Below, one piece after another: positions 47,461-59,198 of a stretch of DNA of 64,000 bases; within the stretch, counting starts at the first letter, position 1; each line of letters begins with the position of its first letter. The notes under the pieces are model-generated. The model had not been told where the DNA came from, made no database searches, and saw only the letters and a program-made list of their open reading frames with translations. The stretch comes from Marsupella aquatica. Its lineage: Eukaryota; Marchantiophyta. The DNA is taken from the NCBI GenBank assembly GCA_973895155.1, contig OZ316891.1, positions 6,076,001 through 6,140,000 on the forward strand. The letters are read 5' to 3'. A program made the translations under genes and the position numbers.

Positions 47461-50400
47461 TTATGGATCCTCTATGAACTTGCTTGGCCATAATACCAAA
47501 GAACCTGCAGCATCTCCAAGTGTCTTTTGAGGAGGATCATCATTTGTGTTTGGAATGGGAAGGACAGCTTTAGGTTTCACTAGTAATGTGACTAACACTA
47601 CTGAATAACCTGGGGGAATCCTCTTGCCATGGAACGTTGTGGAACCAACCTGCACTCTGGCAAATCCTACTCGTGTTCCACTCTCATCAACAGCTAACAA
47701 GCCACTTTGTCCCTCAGCATTAGGTGCTTTCCCCACTTCCACCTTAGATCTTTCTGCCAGCACTGTTCTTGGAGGTTTGTATGAAACCTTTGACGTGGCT
47801 CTGCTCCCACCAGCAGACTTGCTTCGTGTGCGCATGCTTCCTCTCTTCACAGTAGTGAAGCTAGGCTCAGTAGGTTCCTCTGTTAGGACTGTCACAGTAG
47901 CAGGTTCATCACCTGGGAGTGTCATACCAACTAACTCTTTGGTTGGATTTATCTCAACAAGAGGCACACCTGTCATTGAGAATGATACATTCTGCAAATC
48001 ATTTATCTCTGCAATGGAGTCAAGATCTACATAGCATGAATCTGGCTCAATGGTATCATTGTCATGCTTGCTGATATCCTCATTTGCCCCAACATTGATA
48101 TCATCCACTCCCTTGCCAATGTCATCCTCATCCAAACATGGTTGACTGCCCTCTGTCAAACAAGTTGCTTGTACAGACTGCAACTTTGTTGCCTCTAAAT
48201 TACAGCGAATATTTGCCAGGTTCTCATACTTCTTCTCTGTAGCACCTGTCTTATTCTCTATGGACACAACAACCACAATATATGTTACTGAAAATAACAC
48301 ATTCAACAAACAATGTCAATTCAAACTATACATTTAATAATCATATCCCACACAGTTGTAAAGGCCTTACCTTCAAGCCTACATGTCGTTGGCATGCCAG
48401 AAGAGTGCATCGACTTTGGCACCTCAAGTGGTGATGGTGGAACTCCTGCAGAATTGGAATCAATTTTATCTCTCACCGACACAACAGCTTCCATTAATGT
48501 CTTGAAGTTCACATGGAACAAGTCAGTCAATGAATTCAAACGTTCATTGATCTCTGGAAGACATGTTTCGACAGCCTTCAAACGACCACTTATCTCTGTA
48601 AGTGAAGATCCACCTCCCTACATGACACAGGGGTATAGGTTCAATCACTCCATATGAAATGTTGGGCAATATATGCACAATCAATGTTATATACAGTGTA
48701 CACCTGAAATTCAACGCAGGTCATTCAATTACCAATCAGAACTCATATAACTTACATGCTTGGAGGATTCAGATGCACCCTCTTGAGCCCGGGTGGTCAC
48801 AATTTCAGCCCTCAACTCTTCTTTTGAAGGGCTTTGCCCCAATTGGGCTTTCTGCACATGCATGGCAAACACAAGTTATCGATCAATATTCAAGGAACGT
48901 ACACTAAAAAACAAAGTTTACATGTATGGGTTTACACTAAAAAATAGTACATAGTGTAGCATAAATTACATAGCTAGGCCATTCATTCTTACCAAACGTT
49001 TAGCTGTCGGTGCAGTGCCGGTCCTTCCTGTCAGATTAGGGTTCTGAACACTCAACCTGGCCTCGGTCATCTGTGAACTCTTCTTTTTTGAAGCATCTGT
49101 TACAAAATAAGCTACTAACCTTGCCCACACTTTATCATCACAACTGGCTGGTGGAGGCATATCTGGCTTCTCCCCACCTTCCTTCCAAGCCTTATGCATT
49201 CTCCACCTCTCTTGCTTGATAATTTTACCTGCTGTACTCTCTAGGCAACCTATGTCCACGCCATCATCACTGCCCACATAATTCCATTTGGCAGCAACAT
49301 TTTCACATACAGTCTTCCAATCTTTTGGATGCTGTTTTTTAAAATTAATAACACTCACATCTAACCAACGCAATACTTCAGCTTTCAAATCAGCATGCCA
49401 TCGGTTCTTGCGAGGACACTCAGCATCCACCCATTGTCTCTCATTCAACTTTACATTCCCTTTCTTTGTCACCTCCCCTCGTGCACTACTCTCGGTAGTA
49501 CTGGGCGTTGTATTGGCCACCCCTTCATTCACCCTACCTGGGGTTCTGAAGCCACCTGGGAAAATACAATGCCATTCATGCTTGAGAACTACATATAGCA
49601 GAATGGATGACGGCAACATTCAATGCTTCACTTCAAGAAAAATTCTTCAAACATACATACCTGTAGCTCTGCCTGTAGATGCCTGTGCAGGGACTGCACT
49701 CTGAAATTGTTGCGACCCTGGACCACCTGTCCAGCCTAGTACAGGGGCCGGATGATGTCACTTTCTAGGTATGTGTGTGCAAACATATGTACTGAAAACT
49801 AAGTACAAACTGTAGGAAAACAACTGAACATTCACCGACATACCTGTCCCCCTTCCGTGCTGCATCTGCATAGGGGCATTAGTGAATACTTGAGTCGATG
49901 GTTCGACTGTCCAACCTGCACACATACATTTTCTATCATTATACATGTGCAGAGTCCCCCCCACGAGAATGGACTCCACATATAATGAGTTCTTCCATTG
50001 CTGACAAGATCAGACATTACCTGCTCCTCTTCCAGAGTTTGTAGGTACTGAATTTTGATATCCCTGCCAATTACCTTCACCACCTTCCCAACCTTGTTCA
50101 TTCCACAACCCACCACCATCCTCCCAACCTGGTTCAACCCATGTCTGTCCTTGTGGACATTGGAACTGATCATTACTAGCATTTGCCCAATCAGGTTGGG
50201 CAGAATCTGCATGCAATGGCAGGTGGACAGAATTTCATGTTGTCTGAATCCAATACATCCCAAACAATGTCAAAAATTGATATGCAGTCTGAAATTCAGG
50301 AGTGCCATGCCTTCACAAAGAACTGGCATATAGATATATACTCACATCCCCATGGTTGAGGTGGACGTCCATACCCACGAGATTGTGGGTTTGGACCTGC

Positions 50401-51250
50401 TCTGCCTCTACCACGGGCATAACCTAGAGCTTGCCCCCTGCCATAGTATTGGGCACCAGCCTGGGATCTACCACTACTACCACCTCGCCAACCTTGATCA
50501 GAGGTCAGCCCCCCTGCTGGTATGGTGCATGCACAGGCTTCGAAGGCAAAACAGAACTGGCAGGACGCTGCATCACATCACCAACTACAATGTCAGGAAC
50601 TAAGCAAGGTACATATGTGTAGTACTGAACATATGAAACCTCTAAACAAGAGTTTTTAACTCAAAACCTTGTTGGGAAAACTACTTACATGTTTCTTTTG
50701 GGGCTGCTCTGCAATGTATTCATCTTCATAACCCCCATCCTCATCCATTTCCTTTGGAAAATACTCATCATCTGCATCTTCTTGTCTAGTGTCTGCACCC
50801 ACCTGTGCAGCATCAATGTCATCTCCACATTCTGCCATTGTAGGTACGACCTTCTTGCTCAACCTGTCACTCCGACGCACAGGCCCAGAGATAGTGCTGG
50901 TCACCCTTCTTGCGTACTCCTTTTGTTTCTTTGAAAATGCTGTGGCTCTGCGACATTCCAATATGAGAATACAGTCACAATTTCAGTGCCACATTGAACT
51001 ATTCATGTCACACAAACTCAGCGGAGGGGTGTAGTTGAGAATCGTTCCCTTACAATTCAGCCACATCCTTTTCCAGATCCAGTTCTGCGATTTTGGCTTT
51101 CACGTATGCTCGTTGTTCCATAGCTTTCCTTTCATACTCACACATCTCTGTGTCACTCTGTTCCATCCTACTGGACCACAAAAACATGTCATCTATGGTC
51201 ACCCCGTATAACACAATGCAACCACAATCACCAGGCATCCATCCATACAT
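47461..51250 (-). CDS. TNPA-like CACTA protein, one frameshift
   Basis: Ten exons can be joined: 51250-51054, 50947-50689, 50567-50346, 50206-50021, 49915-49844, 49735-49661, 49555-48993, 48851-48756, 48617-48371 and 48257-47461 (2,714 nt). All phases agree except within exon 3, where one extra base in the run of six C (50509-50514, + strand) would restore a 904-residue reading; as it stands the frame meets TGA. Parts: acidic and basic N-terminus with RRSDRLSKK, an RG- and Gly/Trp-rich middle, a helical domain (KNRWHADLKAEVLRWLDVSV ... CDDKVWARLVAYFVTDASKK) like the plant En/Spm 'transposase_24' type, a helical stretch (ERLNSLTDLFHVNFKTLMEA) and a C-terminus ending LGDAAGSLVLWPSKFI, matching the 'ADA....IAWP' end of CACTA second proteins. 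It probably binds the terminal repeats. The first exon and start are less sure. The break could be real or a homopolymer error. Confidence 0.75.
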
Positions 51251-51322
51251 CTGTGTTGCTTCAGAATTACTTTATTACACATCCTTCCCCTCACTAATGT
51301 CCATGCAAACAAGTCACATTAC

Positions 51323-54300
51323 TCATGGCACAGGCACACTGTTGGCATCTGCATCTCTGAATTCGCCTCCTTCAGCAAATGCATCTACCCTTGTCACAGG
51401 AATGAAGTCCCCGCTATCATGAACTACAGGCACTTGGTCTGAACGCCGACGATCAAAGGCACTATGAGAGTGTAAATGAAACTCAAGGTTTGATCCTTCC
51501 ATCCGACGTTGCCTGGCCTGTTTATGACACACTACACGCCAACCTGGGGAGTCTTCCACATCCAGGAAGAAAGCTTGCTCCACCTGACTAGGAAACACAA
51601 ATGGCTCAGACCATTCGGGCAATTTCCCTCTGAAATTGGCCAGCAAGAAACCGTCGTTGTCTCTCTTCATGGTAGCCCTGTTACCAAGCCAATCCTGCCG
51701 CACCCATGAACCTTTCATAAGAATCACAGGACTGGACACCGCCCCATAGTCCAGAGCCCATATGTCAACTAATTCTCCCACATATCCCATCTCCATCCAG
51801 GCCCTGTCATGATTGTGGCTCTGTTGCTCAAATACAGTGATGAGCCCGCAGTCATTCGTCACCCTGTAGGCACTGTCACCATCCTTCACTCGGAAGTGAT
51901 TCCCATATGCTCTCATCCGTTTGTAAGTCTTCACTTTCAGGCTAGGGGCATTAGACAGTAGGTAAACATCTGCATCCATGTCTGGGTGGGTCTCGTGATG
52001 CTCTCTAATTGCCACTCTGATCCACTCCATGAAACCTGGAAAAGTTGTTCCTGCAGTGGGATGGGCCGCCTTCAATGACTCATACTCCCTGAACGAACAA
52101 CCACACAGCATTAGCTTGGGTAAACATGAACAGGCTGAAGGAGAAAACCACACGAACACAACATTTAAGCTCATGAACTGGATTATAGCACATGTATGCA
52201 CTCACTGTATCCAGGGTTCCATCACCACAGTGTTATGCAATACAAAGTCATGTGCCAAGTCTCTCATAGATATGGTCAGGTTCTTTGTGGTTGCAGCCCC
52301 TTCCAGTACTTCACCTATCACCCCTTCCTCCTCATCAGAATTCCACACCCTGGTCTTCACATGCTCATATTGTGCTATGTATTCGGTCAGAAATCCCAGA
52401 GTCTCATCCTTGATGTAACCTTTAGCCATGCTTGCTTCAGGTTTGTAATATGTTCTCACGTGACCTTTGAGTAGCTTCATGTACCGTTCCAAAGGGTACA
52501 ACCAACGAGCACTCACAGGCCCAAATTGGTGTACCTCTTCCACAACATGGACAAGTAGGTGGGTCATGACATCAAAAAATGCGGGAGGAAAATAAATCTC
52601 CAGGTCACACAGCACCTGAGCGACATCTTCTGTCAGTTGTGGGAAGTGTGTTTCATCCCAAACCTTCACACAAATACGACGAAACACATCACTGAGTCGC
52701 ATGATCACAGTACGAACAGGCTTCTGCAACAGGCCCCTCAGGCATAAAGGCAACACCTGTTGCATCAACATATGGTAGTCATGGCTTTTCATACTACCAA
52801 GCTTTCTAGTCATGATATGCTTCTTGAAAGCACTGCCATAGTTTGAAGGAACCTTCAAAGAACTCAACCTCTGCACAAATAGTTCCCACTCTGTGTCTGT
52901 CAGAACATAGGGCGCTTGGTACTTCAAGAGCACATCAGCTCTGTGGGCATGTGGCCTCAACCAAAGATGGGGTTTCATTCCCCTCTGTTCAAGATCCAAT
53001 CTCACTGAACCAGTGTCTTTCTCTCCACACAAGAATCTGAGTAGACTCTCACAAATATTCTTTTCAATGTGCATAACATCAATGTTATGTTTGCTTGGCT
53101 CAAACTCCTGCATCGTTGCAATGCAAAAGCGTCAGGAAATGCCTCAAGTTTAGTCTCTCTCTTCGAAATGAATGCACATGCTCTGAACCAAAACATGTAT
53201 CCCAATTAGCATCAACTCCAAGAGGCTTACCCTCCAGTACTTGAGCTCCAAGTCCAATATGCTCAGTCTTTTTACACCATATCGCTTTATTGGATCACTC
53301 ACTCCATCTTCCCTGCCCCCTCGTTTGATATAGTCATCCCTCAGTGCTCCCCACTGCCTGATCTCCTCTTTGGTCACTCGTGCCGGGGGTCCACGTTGCT
53401 CAATCTCATTGCCAAAGTGTGCAATCAGTGCCTGTCTTTCTCTGTAAGGGTGATCTGCCTTCAGAAAATGACGATGGCCCATGTATATCACTTTCTGCAG
53501 GGCTCTGGAGTACTCACTGGTGACATTGCGCCCACAGATAGTACAAGCACAATATCCTTTTGTTGTTTGGCCTGATATCATCCCATGGGCTGGGTAGTCA
53601 GCTATAGTCAGAATGACAATGGCTCTAAGGATGAATGGGTTTAACCTCCCAAGCCTCTGTAGGACATCATATGTGAGAACTCCTTCCTCCCAAAGCTTTC
53701 TCAATTCCTCCACTAGGGGAGCCAGAAACACATCTATGTTGGCAGATACAGCACTGTCTGGCCCTGGTATCAGTAGGACCATCAGAACAAAAAATCGCTT
53801 TGTAGTCATCCAAGGAGGAAGGTTATAATTCAAAATAGTTACAGGCCAGCACGAAAATTTGTTGTTCTTGTCTCCAAATGGGTTTACCCCATCCAATGAC
53901 AGCCCAAGTCTGACATTCCTTGGCTCAGCAGCAAATTCGGGATACATCTCATCTATGAGTTTCCATTGCCTTGAATCTGCAGCATGTCGTTGTAGCCCAT
54001 CATCACTTTTCTTGTCAGTTGCCCAAGTCATCATCTCCGAGATGGCACGGCTTCTGAACATCCGCTGAAGTCTGGGAATGAGTGGAAAATGACGAAGTAC
54101 CTTGGCGGGAACCATAGACTTTCCTGAGTTCCGATACTTGTGCTTCCCACACTTAGGGCATGTCAACGATTCTTTATACTCCTTTCTGAAAAGAACATGC
54201 CCATCAGGATAGGCATGGATCGAATCATAGTTCAATCCAAGATTAGATATGCATCTTTTTGCCTCGTACATGTTCTTGGGCAAAATATTACCATCATTGT

Positions 54301-54346
54301 ACCTTTTTCTCGTCCGGGACGATGAGGAGGTTACCACCGCCTGCGC
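51323..54346 (-). CDS. CACTA TNP2-type transposase (fused in frame to BRWD-like exons)
   Basis: Three exons, 54346-53231, 53107-52206 and 52088-51323, join in phase to 928 codons with a stop at 51323. The order of domains is that of TNP2/TNPD transposases: GNILPKNMYEAKRCISNLGL, CPKCGKHKYR, the core with LGLSLDGVNPFGDKNNKFSC, PPWMTTKRF and LIPGP (Transposase_21), a zinc knuckle GYCACTICGRN, then KHNIDVMHIEKNICESLL, LPLCLRGLLQKPVR with the LEIYFPPAFFDVMTHLLVHV segment (DUF4218) and a last exon with DUF4216 (GNHFRVKDGDSAY, WALDYG, EQAFFLDVEDSPGWRVV). It cuts and joins element ends. What precedes GNILPK in normal TNP2 proteins (the transposase-associated zinc finger and the following helices) is missing; instead the first 15 codons resemble a BRWD exon. 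No internal ATG lies before the core, apart from the Met in PKNMYEA. The frame is fully open, so recent or maintained. Confidence 0.93.
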
Positions 54347-57300
54347 CTGCGGGGAACAATTTTCAAATCTGAAATGTCAGGATACAACTCAAAACATGGT
54401 GAGTAACTAAAGCTAAGAGTGAACAGACAAGCATCTCTTAGGTACCAGGACAATCGTATGTACGTTCTGTTCAAGCAGCCCATGGTCAGTTTTGACTCGA
54501 GAGCTGGAATACTGACCATAAGTGTGAAGGACCATACAGTACCTCAGCTTTTCCCTTGTTCCTGCAAGGTTTTGGAATATTAGCCGAATGGCCTCTATCT
54601 TCATCGTCGGCTTCCACTGCTTCACTGCGAAGCCCGCCATCTAGGATGACCACTATCTTTGTCGTATCTGCATCGTCTTTCTCTTCCTCTTCCTCACCGT
54701 CAAGCTCAAGCTCACTTGGACTATAGTCTGAATCAGAAACTGAGACAGTCGAGTATCCATCTGAGACATCTCTCTCTTCAATTTCAGGTGATGGCGCAAC
54801 TGTAGGCTGGAAAGGACCGGGGGAGCCCAGTGGACCAGCAGCATCATGGGGATCCAATATTCCTATTTGATGAGGGACAGTTGGAGTTTTCCACTTAATT
54901 GCTGCAAGACGTTCCTCCCGATAAAAGTGTTGATACTGCAGATCATATGGAAATAAGTCTGTAGACAAACGTTACATCTTGTTAATAATATACCTATAAA
55001 TAATTTGACCTCTTGAACCATTAGTCACCGGAATCTCAGCGGAAACAAAGCCAATTACATGGTAAGAATGCTCTTGGAATGTAGTAAGTGATTGTAACCA
55101 TGGATCACTAAAAAGATTAAAGAAGTGTGAATCTCGATCAAATGAATTCACATTGCAGCAATTGCTTGTAGCTATTATCGATCAGGTATGAAAAATAAAG
55201 GAATTTCTGAGCACCCGGCTGAGCACTAACTTTCATCACACAGAACAGCTTCTCTGTTCCGGCTCTCCTGCAAGTACAGTGCAAAGAAAACAATGGGTAA
55301 GAGCCAGCTATCCTGCAAATAGAAGATTGTACGTTTATGCAAAAGTTTATGATCGATCAGATCTAAAATTATGCAGTCGATTTTTCTGGTACTGAACACC
55401 TCCAACTAGCGTTACTAGGTTCTAAACCATGCACGTCTACTTCAAATTCCGAATTTCTGCCAAACTTACCTCACCCACAACGTTTGCACTATTGTCGACT
55501 TGCTCCCGTCGAAAGAACTGTGTTATGACAACAAAATATTGAGTTCCATATACTTGCAGGACAACGATTCTCAAAATATTGAATTGTAGTAATTTAGGCA
55601 TCTTCAATAACTTCCAGAAATGTCACCTTAACTCTCGTGAAATAATTCGATGCACCGGTGTAGTAATAGTTGGCATTGAAGCAATTACCACAAAACACTC
55701 AGTGATTTCAGAAAGTATTTTCGATGACAACTTTAACATACTTGCTCATATTTTGCGTTTTGGAGTGAGCTCCCGTCTCCAGTTGCAAAAAGATAGATGC
55801 GACCGACATTGTCGGACACTACCAAAGATGATCCATCACTGTCGCCAATAGCACGGAACTCAGTAACTCTGCAAGCTGGTTAGATGTATCTTTGAAAATC
55901 CAAACCATTTGACATTAACAGCAATCATTAGCAGGACTTGTTATGCATTCGTCGAGAAAGTCAAATTCAGGTGGACCACACTTATATCAGCAATACTAAG
56001 CAACCTTGTAGTAACCAAAAGTCCTCTTACTAGGTGTGTCATAAGGAGCTGTAAGCATATTTGAGACTTACGGGGAGAAATTGCCATCAACAAGACTGTC
56101 TTCTCCTGTTTTATAAGTACGAATTGGATGACCACACCATATCTGCCAGAGTCACAATAATCAATGACTGTTGAATTACGAGGTCAACATTCCAAGATCG
56201 AGGCATTCAAATTTTCTTAATGTCCATGACAGCGCTCTATTGTAAGAAGGCTTTGAAGTTACCCGAAACCTGATGACTTCCAGCCCTTAACATTACAGTA
56301 ATTAAGTACATAAACTTACATCCCAGATGATAGCACGTCCGTCATATCCAGCACTCATAGCAATTCTTGGGTTGAATGGATGCACGTCCAATACATATGT
56401 CTGTATGTCAGCACGTTTGTGACAAACAAAACCAATCAGCAAACTCTCAATGTGACTATTCACATCTCACCACAGATTCTTTGAAACTGGCAGGAGCAGT
56501 AAAAAAACAACAAGTAAACCTGTCAAGAGATGACACAAAGCTACATGACCTGTGAACTGCGTTGTAATCAGGTTTGGCAGATGATTTCTAATGCATAACT
56601 TCAGCCCAGAGCACTCTACGACAAGCTCCAAGTCATATATCCACACCATAATACCTGCTGGTCATGACCAGTCAAAGAGTGCGCTAAACTGCCGTCCAGA
56701 GCATTCCAAACGCATATTCTACAGTCTGCACAACGTGAGTGTCAGACGCATATTCCACAGGCTGCACGACATGTGTCAGAGTGTCCTACAAAATCGTTTT
56801 TAGCGATTGGGCAGCATTTTATTACCCGTAAACGTGCAATAGCAGCAAATAGTATACAACCTCTAATGGATGAAGGTTTACAGTTAAGTGTAATTAATGT
56901 TCTGCAAATTTTGCAGGTGTATGCGTACTATGTCAAAGTAATAGCAAACTTACCCGTTATTGCTCCAAGGAGAAAACGGCTATCCAAACTCCAGACAATT
57001 ATGTTTACGCCTCTACGCTTTCGCAGAGACCATTGCTTTCTTCCTCGAGGTCTCGGCAGTTCTGAGGGTATTGGATGCGGGTCCACCTTCAGGTGATAGG
57101 CTTTCACCCACCGATCAGCTTCAGAATTATGTCGGCGACGGAGAGGAATCCAAATGATAGTGCTGGCGTCTCTTGAACATGTTACAATGCTGTCACGAGC
57201 AGACCAGGTATTCTTGGAACTCGCCGGATAATCCTTTTCAGGAGAGTCTGCAAGGAATGGCCGTCCGGAAGCTACACATCCACTAAACCGAACACAATGG

Positions 57301-58211
57301 ACATGCTTGTCATGGCCCACAAGATTGTCCAATTCGTAAGTTGGCCTCTGTGTGAGAGCTGGAGCAAAGTTGCACTCCGTGGCGCTCCATACCATAGCCT
57401 TATTGTCTGAGCTGCCTGCCACAAAAATGGTACCATCTGCATTAAAAGCACAGCAGAGGATTCGCATTGCAGGTTGGCTGATGATGTTGGACACCTGTAG
57501 GGAGGCTTTTCTAGGTCTCCTTGTAGGTAAAGGTTGGATGTCTCTGGGAGCGGGCTGATAGACATGGGGCTTGACAGCCGAGTATCGCGCATCCCAGATT
57601 CTGCACATACCATCCTCAGAGGACGAGAGTAGATGATGTTCACATCCCTGTCGAGGGCTGAATTCGATAGCCGTAACAGCCCCACCATGCCCACCAAGGA
57701 CAGAAAATGGAAACCCATCTGGCAGCCGCCAAACTCTGATGGAGTGATCACTGGAGGCCGATGCTACAAAATTGTTCTTGCTACTCACAGCCAAATCGGT
57801 TATAGGAGCATCATGGCCAATGCAACTACCCAGACAGAAACCAGTGCGAGTTGACCAGATGTTCACAAGGGCATCATCCGATCCAGTGATCACAAGCTGC
57901 GCACTTCTATCAAATATAGAACAGTTCACGACTTCGTGATGCCCTCGCAATTTCTTGATCATCTGGATCCTTTCAAAGATTACTGTGGGCTTTGCTATCT
58001 CATAGGTGGTCTTCTTGACAGGAGGAGGTCGATGATATCGACCAACTGCACCACCCAGTTCTCTCAGTGCCAATCGGTAAACTTGGTTTGCTTGCGCACT
58101 GGTCTCATGGCCTCCTGGCTCGCCTTCCTTAGAACGGCCAGGACAATTCAGATCAACATCCACCCCGGCTGCCGCCGCCTCAGATTGTCCACCAGCTATA
58201 CTTGAATCCAT
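54299..58211 (-). CDS. BRWD/PHIP-like WD40 protein, bromodomain half missing
   Basis: Eight exons join in phase: 58211-56954, 56725-56655, 56400-56320, 56142-56072, 55868-55742, 55517-55470, 55267-55231 and 54958-54543 (2,109 nt, 703 codons); a ninth begins at 54346. The protein follows plant BRWD proteins closely: LRELGGAVGRYHRPPPVKK, MIKKLRGHHEVVNCSIFDRS, repeated WD40 blades (NIWSTRTGFCLGSCIGHDAP, SDHSIRVWRLPDGFPFSVL), RGVNIIVWSLDSRFLLGAI, DCRICVWNALDGSL, YVLDVHPFNPRIAMSAGYDG, then the post-propeller segment AKYEQFFRRE, VLCDENLFPYDLQYQHFYRE and an acidic linker with EEEEEKDD. Exon nine (VVTSSSSRTRKR) matches the basic TSSGRRVKRR element. BRWD proteins are chromatin readers, some acting with CUL4-DDB1 ligases. 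Absent: the N-terminal helical part of about 200 residues and everything from the basic element to the bromodomain. The start ATG at 58211 is preceded by an open frame that begins only at a GTG. Confidence 0.88.
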
Positions 58212-58386
58212 GATCGAAAATTTAACCCAAACCAGTACCGATGCGCTGCTGATATCGAGGAAGGGCTGATCCTGCTGTCGTATAAGCTGAATCCCGGATG
58301 CAACCCCTATGGCTGCATACTCTACGCTGCTCGATCGTAGATAAGGTCTAGGGGTTCCGAGCACTGAAATTCACTCACAAGCCTAT

Positions 58387-58710
58387 GTTTGCACTAAGAG
58401 CTTGCGTGGTCTTAAATTGCCAAAGGAAACACCACATGCTCCCGAAACGATAATGAGGCTCGTCAAAACAGTCGTGCATGTAGTTCCTTCACTGACCAAT
58501 CAAATTCTCCGATCCCTCTAATCTACCGCTCCTGTCTTTCCTCCATTTCATTGTTTGCACAGAGACCTCGCGTGGTCTTTGCCAAAGAGAAACAACACAC
58601 GCTCCCGAAACGATAAATAATGAGGCTCGTCAAAACAGTCGTGCATGTCGTTCCTTCATTGACCAATCAAACCCTCCGATCCATGTAATTTATCGCTCCC
58701 GTCTTTGCTC
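58387..58710. repeat. Tandem duplication in the BRWD-like promoter, unit about 166 bp
   Basis: Copy 1 (58387-58552) and copy 2 (58553-58710) share TTTGCAC-AAGAG or AGAG, GCGTGGTCTT, CTCCCGAAACGATAA, ATGAGGCTCGTCAAAACAGT, CGTGCATGT-GTTCCTTCA, TGACCAATCAAA and CTCCGATCC. Both contain an ATTGG-type CCAAT element (as CCAATCAAA), so core promoter elements may be doubled. The unit lies 180-500 bp upstream of the ATG at 58211 on the minus strand. Confidence 0.85.
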
Positions 58711-58759
58711 CGTTTCTCTGCTCTACTACTTGCTCCGCGACCACCTCATCGTTAAGCCC

Positions 58760-59060
58760 TGCATGAACTGAACCGCAGTAGCAGAACAGCACCTTGCATG
58801 AACTGAACCGCAGAACAGCACCTCCGTGCATCAACTGAACCGCAGTAGCAGAACAGCACCTCCTTGCATCAACTGAACCGCAGCAGCAGAACAACACCTC
58901 CGAGCATCAACTGAACCGCAGCAACAGAACAACACCTTTTTGCATCAACTGAACCGCAGCAGCAGAACATCCCAGCAACAGCAGAACAGTGACTGGAGAG
59001 TATCAACTGAACCGCAGCAGCAGCAGAACAGCACCTCACCAGCAACAGCAGAACAGTGAA
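58760..59060. repeat. Minisatellite around CTGAACCGCAG, about 7 copies
   Basis: The core CTGAACCGCAGYAGCAGAAC, followed by AGCACCTCCTTGCATCAA or shorter forms, recurs about seven times with units of 25-45 bases. It is also rich in CAGCAG and AGCAACAGCAGAACAGTG words. Non-coding. Confidence 0.9.
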
Positions 59061-59064
59061 TGGA

Positions 59065-59198
59065 CACCGAAGGGAGAGAATGCGGAGACCGAAGAAAGCG
59101 AATGCGGAGACCGAAGAGAGACCGAAAGGAGATCGAAGAAAGAGAATGCGGAGACCGAAGAGAGACCGAAGGGAGACCGAAGGGAGAGAATGCCGCAG
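59065..59198. repeat. Purine-rich minisatellite (GAGACCGAAG)
   Basis: Units of the type GAATGCGGAGACCGAAGAGA and GACCGAAGGGAGA repeat about five to six times. Directly follows the previous array. Generates spurious Glu/Arg-rich open frames. Confidence 0.9.

Larger units (their letters stand above)
46606..54300 (-). mobile_element. CACTA (En/Spm) DNA transposon, apparently lacking its right end
   Basis: A roughly 7.7-kb element transcribed leftward with TNP2-type transposase first and a TNPA-like gene after it, the standard CACTA order. The left end begins CACTAGAAGAATCCGAGG, close to the usual CACTACAAGAA terminus, and is followed by dense sub-terminal repeats. The opposite terminus (a TAGTG end with matching repeats) was looked for from 54.3 kb to the window end and not found. 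Transposase homology starts within about 12 bases of a host-gene exon, so the right boundary is placed at about 54,300. The transposase frame is intact, the TNPA-like frame has one break. Confidence 0.8.

Noticed and set aside
54331-54640. Minus-strand frames between WD40 exon 8 and the fused exon, as a possible missing transposase N-terminus
   Set aside because: They contain none of the transposase-associated zinc-finger cysteines and are explained as an intron of about 196 bases.
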